Origin: Leifsonia sp. Root227
Lineage (GTDB): Bacteria; Actinomycetota; Actinomycetes; Actinomycetales; Microbacteriaceae
Length of the DNA stretch: 64,000 bases
Reading direction: 5' to 3'
NCBI RefSeq assembly: GCF_001428745.1
Contig: NZ_LMIO01000002.1
Coordinates: 1 to 64,000 of the forward strand
A program made the position numbers and the translations under genes. The notes beneath the pieces were generated by a model. It was given only the letters and a program-made list of their open reading frames with translations, searched no databases and was not told where the DNA came from. Within the stretch, counting starts at the first letter, position 1, and the number at the start of each line of letters is the position of its first letter. Shown piece after piece: positions 16,235-25,536 of the stretch.

Positions 16235-16889
16235 CGTTTCTCCCCTGCCAGAGTTCGAGCAACCTGGTGTTCTCTTTCGTGGTGAGCCAGTCGGAGCGCT
16301 GAAGCACAGGCGCCCTGTCGAGCGTGCGATCCGGGGCGGCGGCGCGATCGGCCGCGAGCTCGCGCCGGTATGCGCCCCAGTAGACGGCGAGCTTCTCGTC
16401 CGCGTGGTCGAAGTAGCGGTTGGCGCGCAGCTTCGCGGCGGTGAAACGGGAGTGGATGAGGGCGGACAGCTCGTCGACGCGGCGCTTGCCGCGCGTGATC
16501 CGGCGCTCCAGCCTGCGCAGCTCTTCGAAGCCGGGGCCGGATCCGTTCGCGATGAAGTCGCGGTCGTCGAAGGAGATGTCGCCTGTCAACCTGTCGTAGG
16601 CGGCGAGGTCGGTGTCGAGCGATCGCGACAGCACCCGGTACTCGGTCAGCTCGCGGTCGATGCGCACGAAGAAGCGCTGCTCCTCGCGCCTGGCGTACGC
16701 GGCGGCGTGGGCCTGCATGGCCTGTACGTGCGGCGTGGTGGGCTCGCCATGGTCCCCATCCCGTGCCGCACCCTGAGCGGTCGCTGCCGCATCCAGCCTG
16801 GCCTGCTGGGCGAGGCGGCGGCGGGCGAACGGGCCGACGCGGAACGGCCGGCGGTCGGCGCGCGGCGCAGGAAGCGTCCGTGTCGTCAT
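16221..16889 (-). CDS. Helical protein, first gene of the OmpA-lipoprotein cluster, uncharacterised
   Basis: 222 residues, family not recognised. ATG 16889 is chosen: GGAGGGG lies 6 bases upstream. The N-terminus is basic (RRPFRVGPFARRRL); the rest is helical with heptad-like acidic and basic repeats (REEQRFFVRIDRELTEYRVLS; RLERRITRGKRRVDELSAL). It is soluble by prediction. It leads the four-gene set (this gene, the 118-residue gene, the membrane protein, the OmpA-like lipoprotein) and is divergent from an MFS gene 157 bp away. Confidence 0.6.
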   Translation of the reverse strand: MTTRTLPAPRADRRPFRVGPFARRRLAQQARLDAAATAQGAARDGDHGEPTTPHVQAMQAHAAAYARREEQRFFVRIDRELTEYRVLSRSLDTDLAAYDRLTGDISFDDRDFIANGSGPGFEELRRLERRITRGKRRVDELSALIHSRFTAAKLRANRYFDHADEKLAVYWGAYRRELAADRAAAPDRTLDRAPVLQRSDWLTTKENTRLLELWQGRNDAQA

Positions 16890-17004
16890 GCGTTTCCCCT
16901 CCGTACGGTGAAGCCGACAGTGCGGCGGACCTCGAAGGTTACGCACGCTGGCTGGCAAAGAACTAGGCGAATGTCGTATGCCAGCCGATAGCCGACCATT
17001 GCGG

Positions 17005-17016
17005 CCACGGCCGTGG
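17005..17016. promoter_or_regulatory. 12-bp perfect palindrome between divergent genes
   Basis: CCACGGCCGTGG reads the same on both strands and lies 30 bp upstream of the MFS start at 17047, within the 157-bp divergent gap. It could be an operator for the MFS gene, but short GC palindromes also arise by chance here. Confidence 0.25.
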
Positions 17017-17046
17017 GGGGAACATACTGACCCCGAGGAGCCGCGC

Positions 17047-18660
17047 ATGAAGAAATGGTCGGTCGTGATCGTGCTGGGCGCTGCCCAGTTCGTGATGGTG
17101 CTCGACGGCACCGTGATGAACGTGTCGATCTCGACCGTCGTCGCCGATCTGCACACCACGGTCGCGGCGATGCAGGCGGCGATCACCTTCTACACGCTGA
17201 CGATGGCGGCGTTCATGCTGCTCGGCGCGAAACTCGGCGACGTCTGGGGGAGGCGCAGGGCGTTCGTCATCGGGGCGTGCGTGTACGCGGTCGGATCGCT
17301 GCTGACGGCGCTGAGCCCGAACATCGAGCTCCTGTTCCTCGGCTGGTCGGTGATCGAGGGACTCGGCGCCGTGCTCGTCATCCCCGCCATCGCCGCACTG
17401 ATCGCCGACAACTACCGCGGCCACGACCGGATCACCGCGTACGCGATCATCGGCGCCGTCTCCGGCGCCGCCGTCGCCGCCGGCCCGCTGATCGGCGGGT
17501 ACGTCACCACCTATCTCGACTGGCGGTACGTCTTCGTCGCCGAGGTGGTCATCATGGCCGTCGTCGTGATCTTCTCCAGGCTGGTGAGGGACGAGACAGG
17601 CAGGACCAAGTCTCGGATCGACATCGCGAGCGTTCTGCTCTCGGCGTTCGGCCTGGTGTTCGTGGTCTACGGGATGCTGCAGAGCAAGACCTGGGGGTGG
17701 CTCATCCCCCTGCACTCCCCGGTGGTCGGCGGCGTGCCGATCAACCCGTTCGGCATCTCGCTGACGGCCTGGTTCATCCTCCTCGGCGGGGTGCTCATCG
17801 TGCTGTTCGCCCGGAGACAACGGAAGCTGGTCGACGCTGGGCGCTCGCCGCTGGTGCACATCGAGATGTTCTCCATCCGGCAGCTCCGCAGCGGCCTCAG
17901 CGTGCTGGGCGCGCAGTACGCCGTGACGGCCGGGCTGTTCTTCATGGTGCCCGTCTATCTGCAGATGACCCTCGGCCTGGATGCGCTGTCCACCGGGCTC
18001 AAGATCTTCCCGCTGTCGGTGTCGCTGATCCTGTTCTCCGTGCTCGGCACGATGCTGTCCAGGTTCTGGTCGCCGCGGCGGATCGTGCGGGTGGGCCAGA
18101 TCATCCTGGTGCTGAGCTCCATCTTGCTGCTCGGCGCGGTCACGCCCGACCTGCGGAGCTGGCTCTTCGGTATCGGGATGTTCCTGGCGGGCGGCGCGCT
18201 CGGGCTGCTGGCGTCGCAGCTCGGAAACGTGAACATGTCGAGCGTCGGGGAGAAGCAGACGAGCGAGGTCGGCGGCCTGCAGGGGGTGTTCCAGAATCTC
18301 GGCTCATCGCTCGGGACAGCGCTCATCGGCTCGATCCTGATCGGCGCGCTCGCGACCTCGTTCGCCTCCGGCGTCGCGGCGAGCAGCCTGCCGGACAGCG
18401 TGCAGTCGACGATCGCTGAGCGGACGAACGGCGGCGTGGAGATCGTGCCGGCCGACAGTGTGCAGAAGATCGGCGAGGACGCCGGACTGTCCACGAGCGA
18501 CGCCGACACGCTCGAGTCGATCTACCGGGACTCGCAGCTGTCGTCGCTCCGGGTGGCGCTCTTCGGCCTGATCGCGATCTCGCTCGGCTCGCTCGCGTTC
18601 TCCCGCGGCATCCCGACCGAGGTGCTCGGCCGCACCCGCGAGGACGAGACCGTCAGCTGA
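17047..18660 (+). CDS. DHA2-family MFS transporter (14 TM)
   Basis: A 537-residue exporter of the EmrB/QacA type. VVIVLGAAQFVMVLDGTVMNVSI carries the motif D1-like LDGTVMNV. GAKLGDVWGRRRAF is motif A, and GPLIGGYVTTYLDWRYVF is motif C with the following conserved aromatic. The substrate is unknown. ATG 17047 is supported by GAGGAG 7 bases upstream. Its 3' end overlaps the convergent regulator gene by 8 bases. It differs from the first DHA2 protein at 10991 and has no adjacent TetR gene. Confidence 0.88.
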   Translation: MKKWSVVIVLGAAQFVMVLDGTVMNVSISTVVADLHTTVAAMQAAITFYTLTMAAFMLLGAKLGDVWGRRRAFVIGACVYAVGSLLTALSPNIELLFLGWSVIEGLGAVLVIPAIAALIADNYRGHDRITAYAIIGAVSGAAVAAGPLIGGYVTTYLDWRYVFVAEVVIMAVVVIFSRLVRDETGRTKSRIDIASVLLSAFGLVFVVYGMLQSKTWGWLIPLHSPVVGGVPINPFGISLTAWFILLGGVLIVLFARRQRKLVDAGRSPLVHIEMFSIRQLRSGLSVLGAQYAVTAGLFFMVPVYLQMTLGLDALSTGLKIFPLSVSLILFSVLGTMLSRFWSPRRIVRVGQIILVLSSILLLGAVTPDLRSWLFGIGMFLAGGALGLLASQLGNVNMSSVGEKQTSEVGGLQGVFQNLGSSLGTALIGSILIGALATSFASGVAASSLPDSVQSTIAERTNGGVEIVPADSVQKIGEDAGLSTSDADTLESIYRDSQLSSLRVALFGLIAISLGSLAFSRGIPTEVLGRTREDETVS

Positions 18661-19492
18661 ACGCCTGCGTGCCGAGCACGCCGAGCAGTGCGAGCTTCTC
18701 CGCACCCTCGGTGCGGGGAGGGGCGGTGAGGACGAGCAGGCACTGGGACTGGTCCTCGGTGAAGAGCACCTGGCAGTCGAGCTCGATCGGGCCGAGCTCC
18801 GGATGCACGAGCGTCTTGTGGTCCTCGAACCTGGTGGCCACCTCGTGCCTCTCCCACAGCTCGGCGAACTCCTGGCTCTCCCGCAGGAGGGTCCGCACCA
18901 GCTCGCCCGCCTGCGACGCCGCGCCCATCGCCCCGTACGCGACGCGCAGCGACGCGACCTGCGCGCGGCTCTGCCGCTGCCTGTCGTCCTCCGGGTAGTG
19001 GCTGCGCTCGGTCTCCGGATGCACGAACCAGCGGTACGACTCGAACCGCTCGATGCCGGTGTATCCGGAGCGGTCGCCGAGCAGCGCGGCGGACAGCCGG
19101 TTCTGCACCAGCGTCTCTCCGAGGTTGGAGAGGATCAGCGCAGGGGTGTCGTCGAGGCGGTCGAGCACACGGAGCAGCGCTGGGGCGACGTGCGACGCTC
19201 CACTGAGGCGATCGGGCGGGTTGTGGCCGGCGGCGCGGAACAGGTAGTCGCGCTCGTCCCCGCTCAGGCGGAGGGCTCTGGCGAGCGATGCGAGCATCTG
19301 CTCGCTCGGCTGCGGACCTCGCTGCTGCTCCAGTCGCGTGTAGTAGTCGGCCGACATGTTCGCCAGCTGCGCCACCTCCTCGCGCCGCAGCCCAGGCGCC
19401 CGACGGCGCGCTCCCGAGGCGAGCCCGACGTCGGAGGGCTGGAGTTCCTCGCGGCGTCTGCGGAGGAAGTCGGCGAGGGAGGAGCGGTCCAT
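18653..19492 (-). CDS. XRE-type regulator with MmyB-like ligand-binding domain
   Basis: A 279-residue regulator. The N-terminus (about 4-75) is a helix-turn-helix of the XRE/HTH_31 group (LADFLRRRREELQPSDVGL...RRAPGLRREEVAQLANMSADYYTRLEQQRG), and the C-terminal two thirds match the MmyB-like PAS-type ligand domain (RFESYRWFVHPETERSHYPE). Such regulators typically sit divergent from a short-chain dehydrogenase and control it; here the SDR starts 100 bp away on the other strand. Start ATG 19492. Confidence 0.88.
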   Translation of the reverse strand: MDRSSLADFLRRRREELQPSDVGLASGARRRAPGLRREEVAQLANMSADYYTRLEQQRGPQPSEQMLASLARALRLSGDERDYLFRAAGHNPPDRLSGASHVAPALLRVLDRLDDTPALILSNLGETLVQNRLSAALLGDRSGYTGIERFESYRWFVHPETERSHYPEDDRQRQSRAQVASLRVAYGAMGAASQAGELVRTLLRESQEFAELWERHEVATRFEDHKTLVHPELGPIELDCQVLFTEDQSQCLLVLTAPPRTEGAEKLALLGVLGTQAFS

Positions 19493-19592
19493 GCATCCAT
19501 CATCCGCTGTCGCGGCCCGCGCAACCAGGGATCGCGGGTCCCCCGATGACCGCTCTCTGCCTGGATGCGCGCGGCCGGCAGACACTCGAAGC

Positions 19593-20375
19593 ATGAACAT
19601 CACAGGAAACACTGTCTTCATTCCCGGCGCGACCAGTGGCATCGGTCTCGCCATCGCCGTCGCGTTGCAGGCGAAGGGCAACGCCGTCATCGTCGGCGGT
19701 CGCCGAACCGAACTGCTGGAGCGCATCGCGGCCGAGCACCCCGGCATCCATACGGTGCGGATCGACACGACGGACGCCGGCAGCATCCGCGCGGCGTCCG
19801 CCCAGGTGATCGCCGCGCATCCGGAGCTCAACGTGGTTGTCGCAATGGCCGGCATCATGCGCGTCGAGGACTGGACCACCCCGTCGGGGTTCCTCGAGAC
19901 GGCGGAGGCGACCGTGACCACCAACCTGCTCGGGCCGATCCGGCTGATCGCCGCGTTCGTCGAGCACCTGCAGACCAGGCAGGACGCCGCGATCGTGACG
20001 GTCTCGTCCGGGCTTGCCTTCGCGCCGCTCGCCGCGACCCCCAGCTACAACGCGACGAAGGCAGCCATCCACCAGCTGAGCGAGAGCATCCGGCTGCAGC
20101 TCGCCGACACCAGCGTGCAGGTCATCGAACTCGTGCCGCCCGCGGTGCGCACCGGACTCCTGCCTGGACAGGAGGAGAGCGAGGTCGCGATGCCGCTCGA
20201 CGACTTCGTCAGCGAGACGATGACGCTGCTCGAGACCCAGCCGGACGCGCGGGAGATCCTGGTGGAGCGGGTGAAGTTCCTCCGCTACGGGGAGGCGCGC
20301 GGTGACTACGACACGGTCGTCGCCGCGCTCAACGCATCCGACCCGCACGGGAAGAAGCCGGCGCAGGTGAGCTAG
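19593..20375 (+). CDS. Short-chain dehydrogenase/reductase (DltE-like SDR)
   Basis: A 260-residue NAD(P)-dependent oxidoreductase. The Rossmann glycine motif is GATSGIGLAIA near residue 12, with VAMAGIM in place of NNAG. The catalytic Ser (TVSSGLAF) and Y-x3-K (SYNATKAAIH) are both present. The substrate is not known. The start ATG 19593 precedes the first strand NTVFIPGA. It is probably controlled by the divergent MmyB-like regulator and is convergent with the glycosylase gene 30 bp downstream. Confidence 0.87.
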   Translation: MNITGNTVFIPGATSGIGLAIAVALQAKGNAVIVGGRRTELLERIAAEHPGIHTVRIDTTDAGSIRAASAQVIAAHPELNVVVAMAGIMRVEDWTTPSGFLETAEATVTTNLLGPIRLIAAFVEHLQTRQDAAIVTVSSGLAFAPLAATPSYNATKAAIHQLSESIRLQLADTSVQVIELVPPAVRTGLLPGQEESEVAMPLDDFVSETMTLLETQPDAREILVERVKFLRYGEARGDYDTVVAALNASDPHGKKPAQVS

Positions 20376-20405
20376 GACCGTACCGTCCTGCGCGCGTGGC
20401 CGGCG

Positions 20406-21512
20406 TCACGCGCGCTCGACGGCGAGGCCGAGCCAGTCGGCGAGGTCGGCGATCTCCGCGTCGACCGCGCTCCTGGTGGACCGGGTGAACGGCGTGTCCT
20501 CGTGCACCGCGGCCACCCGGAGGACTCCCGCCTTCCTGTCAGCCGTCGCGTCGAGCTTGCCGACCAGGGAGTCGCCGTGCAGGATCGGCAGCGCGAAGTA
20601 GCCCCAGCGGCGCTTGGCGGCGGGCTTGTACATCTCCAGCAGATACTCGAACTCGAAGACCTCGAGCGTGCGCACCCTGTCGTGGATGAGCCGGTCGAAC
20701 GGCGAGAGCAGCGCGGTGCGGCCCGTGAACGCGCGGCCGGAGCCGAGCGCATCCAGAGCGGCAGGATCGACCCGCCACAGGCGGGAGCTGCCCTCGATCT
20801 CGACCGGCTCTCCCGCATCGCCGACCATCGCGGCGCGCGAGACGCCCTGCGAGCGCAGCCGCGCGGCGTCCCTGATGCCCTTGGCCTCCTCTTCTGGGAC
20901 GACAGCGATGCCCGACGGGTACACCCTCTCTGCGATGTCCCAGGTGCGCTGCCTGCCGATGCGGCCCGCGGTGGCGATCTCGCCGCGGGCGGACAGGAAC
21001 TCGAGCATCCTGGTCACGTTCTGGTTGTGGGTCCAGCCCGTCGACTCCCACGGAGCGGCGGCGGTGTCAGGGATGTCGCGCGAGAGGATGGGACCTTCCG
21101 CGCTCAGCAGGGCGAGTACATCCAGGCGGAACTGCGCGTTCGCCTCCAGCCAGGCCTGCACGCGGCTGCCGGCCGACGGCCAGCGCGACATGGCGTCGAG
21201 GTGCAGCCGGAGAGCAGAGGTCGGCCGCAGCATGGCGATGGGCGGCGTGCTCTCGTCGTCCTGGGCCTTCTGCTCGAACAGGGTGCGGTCGACCTCGACC
21301 GCCCGCTGCAGGTGCTCAGGGCGGTACGACGAGCCGATGCGGGTCCACGCGATCAGATCGGCGGCCGGGGCGATGGCGGCAGTGGGGTCGAGTTGCAGCA
21401 GAGTGAGCTGTTCGACCAGCGGCAGCAGCTCGGTGGGGCGGTCAGCGTCGAGGCGCTGAGCACGGACGGCGATCCTGCGGGCGTCTGCGCGGCTCAACCG
21501 GGGGACAGCCAT
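20406..21512 (-). CDS. YcaQ/AlkX-type DNA glycosylase (HTH_42 family)
   Basis: A 368-residue protein of the winged-helix HTH_42 (DUF1006) family, which includes E. coli YcaQ (AlkX), an unhooker of DNA interstrand cross-links, and Streptomyces AlkZ. LLQLDPTAAI near residue 37 provides the Q-phi-D triad that marks the YcaQ branch. GYFALPILHGD and LVGKLD near the C-terminus are family hallmarks. ATG 21512 shares a base with the upstream gene's stop (TGATG), so the two genes are translationally coupled. Confidence 0.85.
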   Translation of the reverse strand: MAVPRLSRADARRIAVRAQRLDADRPTELLPLVEQLTLLQLDPTAAIAPAADLIAWTRIGSSYRPEHLQRAVEVDRTLFEQKAQDDESTPPIAMLRPTSALRLHLDAMSRWPSAGSRVQAWLEANAQFRLDVLALLSAEGPILSRDIPDTAAAPWESTGWTHNQNVTRMLEFLSARGEIATAGRIGRQRTWDIAERVYPSGIAVVPEEEAKGIRDAARLRSQGVSRAAMVGDAGEPVEIEGSSRLWRVDPAALDALGSGRAFTGRTALLSPFDRLIHDRVRTLEVFEFEYLLEMYKPAAKRRWGYFALPILHGDSLVGKLDATADRKAGVLRVAAVHEDTPFTRSTRSAVDAEIADLADWLGLAVERA

Positions 21513-22087
21513 CAGCCCTGGTGCCCGGCGTCCGACAGCTCGTCCACGATGTGCTGGTATAGGGCGGCGGAGATCAGGCGGCGTCGCAGTGCCGTGGCTG
21601 CCACATCCATCGGCCCCCCACCTCCCTGGCCGGACGAGTTCTGGCCGATCGGGATGCCGTCGAGCGGCACAGGGGGGATCTCGCGCAGCCGGGCGACGAG
21701 CTCCGCCTCGTCGAGCCGGCCCTGGCCATACGCCTCGAACAACCGACCGGCGTACGCACCAGCATCCCGGAGGGCGGCGACCCTGGCGCCGACCTCGTTG
21801 AGATAGCCGAGCTCTCGCCACTGCAGGATGTTGGCGTGCGCCTTCCTGGCGGCGTTCGCGACGGCCGATTTGGCCTGCGCAGGCGGGGTCGACAGCGGGA
21901 CCCTGGCCCGGAAGGCGGCGAGGGGGAGGTCGCTGAACCGCACGAGAAAGCGGGCCGCATCGTGCTCGACGGAGACGGTGTCAGGGTCGGCGTGCATAGG
22001 CGACTGGAGCGCTGACGCCACCGCGTCGTACAGCGCCCTCGCCTTGGCATTCGCGACGCCATTCCTGGAGCCGACGCGACCTTCCAT
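21512..22087 (-). CDS. Uncharacterised protein coupled to the DNA glycosylase
   Basis: 191 residues, family not recognised. The N-terminal two thirds are mainly helical (KARALYDAVASALQS; AKSAVANAARKAHANILQWREL). A Gly-rich linker follows (GQNSSGQGGGG, about 152-162), then a final amphipathic helix (ALRRRLISAALYQHIVDEL). There is no signal peptide or TM segment. Its stop overlaps the glycosylase start, indicating joint expression. Whether it helps DNA repair is inference from this coupling only. Confidence 0.6.
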   Translation of the reverse strand: MEGRVGSRNGVANAKARALYDAVASALQSPMHADPDTVSVEHDAARFLVRFSDLPLAAFRARVPLSTPPAQAKSAVANAARKAHANILQWRELGYLNEVGARVAALRDAGAYAGRLFEAYGQGRLDEAELVARLREIPPVPLDGIPIGQNSSGQGGGGPMDVAATALRRRLISAALYQHIVDELSDAGHQG

Positions 22088-22246
22088 CCCTCAAGGTTAA
22101 CGCGACGCGGAGCGGTCGGCGCACGCGCCACGGCTTCGCACCGGCTTCTTGGCGGCTTCTCAGAGAGGTCGCGGCGGCGTCGCCGCGCTGCGATGCCGAG
22201 GCGTTTTCGGCGGCCACGGGAATATCAAGAACCCCGAAGCGTTGAA

Positions 22247-22267
22247 CTTGAGTGCAGTTCACTCAAC
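22247..22267. promoter_or_regulatory. HAIR element (HspR operator)
   Basis: CTTGAGT-N7-ACTCAAC at 22247-22267 matches the HspR consensus CTTGAGT-N7-ACTCAAG at 13 of 14 fixed positions. Flanking GTTGAA and TTCAAC extend the dyad with a one-base offset. It lies 22 bp upstream of the Clp gene start, where a bound repressor would block transcription; heat or unfolded protein would relieve it. Confidence 0.85.
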
Positions 22268-22288
22268 TTTCAACACACAGGAGATTTC

Positions 22289-24862
22289 GTGCCCGAAGAC
22301 TTCACTCCCGACAGTGACGGCGGCAACTCGTTCGACGAGTTCCTCGCCCGTTACCTCGCGGGTGAGCGTGCGCGTACCGCGCGCTCCATCGACATCAGCC
22401 GGTTCCTGAGCCGGCGCACGCAGGAGACCCTCGCCGAGGCCGGCCGGTTCGCGCTCGAACACGGCCACAGCGAGCTGGACGCCCTGCACATCCTCCGCGT
22501 CATGGCGACGGAGGAGCCCGCCGCGGACGCCATGCGCCGCATCGGCGCCGACCCGCAGGCGGTCGCCGCCGCGGCTGAGCAGCGGCTCCCGCGCACGGGC
22601 GACCCCGTGGACGCGGACGCCGCATCCATCACCCCGTCCGCCCAGCGGGCGCTGTTCCACGCGTACCAGGTGGCCCGCGCATCGGGTTCCACGTACATCG
22701 ACCCTGAGCACCTGTTCTTCGCCCTCGTGATCGTGCAGGACGCCCCGGCCGGGCAAGTGCTGCAGGCCGCCGGTGTGACACCGGATGCGCTCACCTCGGC
22801 CATGCGCCAGACCGCGACGGTCGGTGCGGGCGCCGCAGGACAGGACACGCAGGACGACGGTGCTGACGCATCCACCACTCCGATGCTCGACAGGTTCGGC
22901 ACCGACCTCACCCAGCTCGCCCGCGACGGCAAGCTCGACCCGGTGATCGGCCGCCTCGACGAGATCGAGCAGACGGTGGAGATCCTGTCCCGCCGCACCA
23001 AGAACAACCCGGTGCTGGTCGGTGAGGCAGGCGTCGGCAAGACCGCCATCGTGGAGGGGCTGGCCAGCGCGATCGTCTCGGGCGACGTGCCGGAGCAGCT
23101 GCGCGACAAGCGCGTCGTCGCGCTCGACCTCGCCGGGATGGTGGCGGGAACCCGCTACCGCGGCGACTTCGAGGAGCGCCTGACGAACCTGATGGACGAG
23201 ATCAGCGCGGGAACGGACGAGCTCATCGTGTTCATCGACGAGCTGCACACCGTCGTCGGCGCAGGCGGCTCCGGTGAGTCCGGCGGCATGGATGCGGGAA
23301 ACATCCTGAAGCCGCGGCTGGCCAGGGGCGACCTGCACCTGGTCGGTGCGACGACCCTGAAGGAGTACCGCCGCATCGAGAAGGACCCGGCGCTGGAGCG
23401 CCGCTTCCAGCCGGTGACGGTCGGCGAGCCCAGCGTCGAGGACGCCGTGCTCATCCTCTCAGGGCTCCGCGGAGCGTACGAAGAGCACCACGGGGTGCAG
23501 TACACCGACGACGCGATCCGCGCCGCCGTCGAGCTGTCCGCCCGCTACGTCTCCGACCGCTTCCTGCCGGACAAGGCGATCGACCTGATCGACCAGGCGG
23601 GGGCACGCCTCCGCCTGCGCCTCGGCAAGCGCGTCGACACGACAGCGCTGATGAGCACGCTCGCGACGCTCGAAGCGGAGAAGAACTCCGCCGTGGCGGC
23701 AGAGCACTACGAGGAGGCGTCGCGCCTGCGCGACGAGATCGAGAGCGTCCAGCGCTCACTCGACGAGCTCGGCTCAAGCCCGCGACCGGATGCGGTGGTG
23801 GGGGAGCCGGAGATCGCGGCCGTCATCTCTCGGGCGACGGGCATCCCGGTCAGCCGCCTCGGAGAAGCAGACCGTGAGCGCCTGGCGAAGCTCGAATCCG
23901 AGCTGCACGAGCGCGTGATCGGCCAGGACGACGCGGTCGTCGCCGTCGCCAAGGCTGTGCGCCGCAACCGCACCGGCCTCGGAGACGAGCGCCGCCCCGT
24001 CGGAAGCTTCCTCTTCCTCGGCCCGACCGGTGTCGGCAAGACAGAGCTCGCGAAGGCGCTCGCCTCCTCCCTGTTCGGCGACGAGAAGGCGATGCTGCGC
24101 TTCGACATGAGCGAGTTCGGCGAACGCCACACGGTCGCCCGCCTGGTCGGCGCCCCTCCCGGATACGTCGGCTACGACGAGGCAGGACAGCTCACAGAGC
24201 GCGTGCGCCGCAACCCGTACTCCGTCGTGCTGTTCGACGAGATCGAGAAGGCGCACCCCGACGTGTTCAATCTGCTGCTGCAGGTGCTCGACGACGGACG
24301 CCTGACCGACGGTCAGGGACGCACGGTCGACTTCCGCAACACGGTCGTCATCATGACGTCGAACCTCGGTTCGGAGTTCCTCGCATCCCGCAGCGGTGCC
24401 CTCGGCTTCGTCCCGGTGGGCGGAGACGCCTCCGTGGCCGGCTTCGCCTCGGAGAAGGACCTGCGCGACAGGGTGATGGGCAAGCTCCGCGAAGCAATGC
24501 GGCCCGAGTTCCTGAACCGGATCGATGAGATCGTGCTCTTCAGGAAGCTCGACGCAGAGCAGCTGCGCGACATCGTGCGCCTGCTGCTGACGGCGACCTC
24601 CGGCCGCCTCGGCTCCCGTTCCATCTCCTTCGACGCGACGGACGCGGCGGTCGCCTGGATCGCGGACGCCGGCTACGAGCCGGAGTACGGAGCGCGACCG
24701 CTGCGCAGGGTGATCCAGCGCGAGATCGACGACAGGATCGCCGAGCTGATGGTCAGCGGAGAGCTGACGGACGGCGGCACGGTGACGGTGGATGCGCAGG
24801 GCGACGAGCTCCGCGTGACCGCCGGTGCGCGTGCGGGCGAGTGGATGCGGGCGGCGGCGTAA
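22289..24862 (+). CDS. clpC: ClpC-type AAA+ unfoldase under HspR-box control
   Basis: An 857-residue Clp/Hsp100 ATPase. GTG 22289 is preceded by CAGGAGA. In order: an extra ~35-residue N-terminus ([15 protein letters not shown]), two Clp_N repeats (about 35-185), AAA-1 with Walker A GEAGVGKT (245-252), a short middle region with a UVR-like segment ([19 protein letters not shown]), AAA-2 with Walker A GPTGVGKT (578-585), and a C-terminal ClpB-D2-small domain. The LGF tripeptide at about 705 ([10 protein letters not shown]) is the ClpP-docking loop seen in ClpC1, and the long ClpB coiled coil is absent. It likely feeds unfolded proteins to ClpP. It may be a second, stress-induced ClpC paralogue. 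Confidence 0.85.
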   Translation: MPEDFTPDSDGGNSFDEFLARYLAGERARTARSIDISRFLSRRTQETLAEAGRFALEHGHSELDALHILRVMATEEPAADAMRRIGADPQAVAAAAEQRLPRTGDPVDADAASITPSAQRALFHAYQVARASGSTYIDPEHLFFALVIVQDAPAGQVLQAAGVTPDALTSAMRQTATVGAGAAGQDTQDDGADASTTPMLDRFGTDLTQLARDGKLDPVIGRLDEIEQTVEILSRRTKNNPVLVGEAGVGKTAIVEGLASAIVSGDVPEQLRDKRVVALDLAGMVAGTRYRGDFEERLTNLMDEISAGTDELIVFIDELHTVVGAGGSGESGGMDAGNILKPRLARGDLHLVGATTLKEYRRIEKDPALERRFQPVTVGEPSVEDAVLILSGLRGAYEEHHGVQYTDDAIRAAVELSARYVSDRFLPDKAIDLIDQAGARLRLRLGKRVDTTALMSTLATLEAEKNSAVAAEHYEEASRLRDEIESVQRSLDELGSSPRPDAVVGEPEIAAVISRATGIPVSRLGEADRERLAKLESELHERVIGQDDAVVAVAKAVRRNRTGLGDERRPVGSFLFLGPTGVGKTELAKALASSLFGDEKAMLRFDMSEFGERHTVARLVGAPPGYVGYDEAGQLTERVRRNPYSVVLFDEIEKAHPDVFNLLLQVLDDGRLTDGQGRTVDFRNTVVIMTSNLGSEFLASRSGALGFVPVGGDASVAGFASEKDLRDRVMGKLREAMRPEFLNRIDEIVLFRKLDAEQLRDIVRLLLTATSGRLGSRSISFDATDAAVAWIADAGYEPEYGARPLRRVIQREIDDRIAELMVSGELTDGGTVTVDAQGDELRVTAGARAGEWMRAAA

Positions 24863-24893
24863 GCGGCGGCTCTGCCCCCGCGCGACGGGGGTG

Positions 24894-24933
24894 AGAAGAG
24901 GCGGTGATCCCGGACGGGGTCACCGCCTCTTCT
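24894..24933. terminator. Bidirectional hairpin terminator after clpC
   Basis: A perfect 14-bp stem (24894-24907 with 24920-24933) with a 12-nt loop sits between the convergent clpC and DUF2510 genes. The arm AGAAGAGGCGGTGA ends in TCT, giving a weak T-tract; it could serve both strands. Confidence 0.75.
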
Positions 24934-24949
24934 GCGTGATGCGGCGCGG

Positions 24950-25444
24950 TCAGACGAACGCGCGGGAGAACGTCCAGCCGAAGTACGCAAGGGTGGCGAC
25001 CCCCAGGATCACCCCGATGATGGCCGTGACCTTGCCTGAGTATCGGACGACGGAGGACAGCTCACCGGACCTTGCCCAGCCGATCGAGGAGAACACGATG
25101 CCCAGAATGCTCAGGATCGCGAACGGGTTGACGATGAGCCCGAGCAGGGAGAAGACGAGCCCCAGGTAGGCCATTGGGTTGTTACGACGGACCTGACGAT
25201 CCTTCTCGCCACGAGCGATCGTCATGCGCGGCTCGCGCGTGTATGTGGGCTGCGCTGTCTGCTGCCAAGAGGGCTGCGCTGTCTGGTACTGCTGTCCGAA
25301 CGCCGGGTTCGGAGGCTGCGGCGCAGGCGCAGGCGCAGGCTCAGGGAACGGACGAACGTGCTCCGTCCATCCGTCGCCCGCCCACCAGCGCACCATCCTG
25401 CCGTCCGCCGGATCGGAGTACCAGCCGGGTGCGGGTGTTGTCAC
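24950..25444 (-). CDS. DUF2510 membrane protein
   Basis: A 164-residue actinobacterial protein. The N-terminus is a DUF2510 domain with its tryptophans (GWYSDPADGRMVRWWAGDGW). A Pro/Gln-rich linker (about 40-80) follows, then two TM segments in a DUF4190-like arrangement (AYLGLVFSLLGLIVNPFAIL; VTAIIGVILGVATLAYFGW). The function of these proteins is unknown. GTG 25444 is chosen because AGGGGGAAC precedes it and no ATG starts the DUF2510 domain properly. It is convergent with clpC. Confidence 0.78.
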   Translation of the reverse strand: MTTPAPGWYSDPADGRMVRWWAGDGWTEHVRPFPEPAPAPAPQPPNPAFGQQYQTAQPSWQQTAQPTYTREPRMTIARGEKDRQVRRNNPMAYLGLVFSLLGLIVNPFAILSILGIVFSSIGWARSGELSSVVRYSGKVTAIIGVILGVATLAYFGWTFSRAFV

Positions 25445-25536
25445 GGTTCCCCCTGAGTGTGGATGCCGCCTCACTCTAGGGAACGCGGAGACGCCGGCTC
25501 CAGACCCCAGCCCGGGTGACGCGCGTCGGAGCCGAC

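Noticed and set aside
13747..16889. Zorya-like defence system because of the OmpA/MotB-type domain
   Set aside because: No MotA-like ZorA protein and no helicase or nuclease partner; the lipoprotein has a lipobox instead of a TM anchor.
10255..20375. Secondary-metabolite gene cluster
   Set aside because: Two drug exporters and several regulators occur, but there are no synthase, synthetase or tailoring genes beyond one SDR and one VOC protein.
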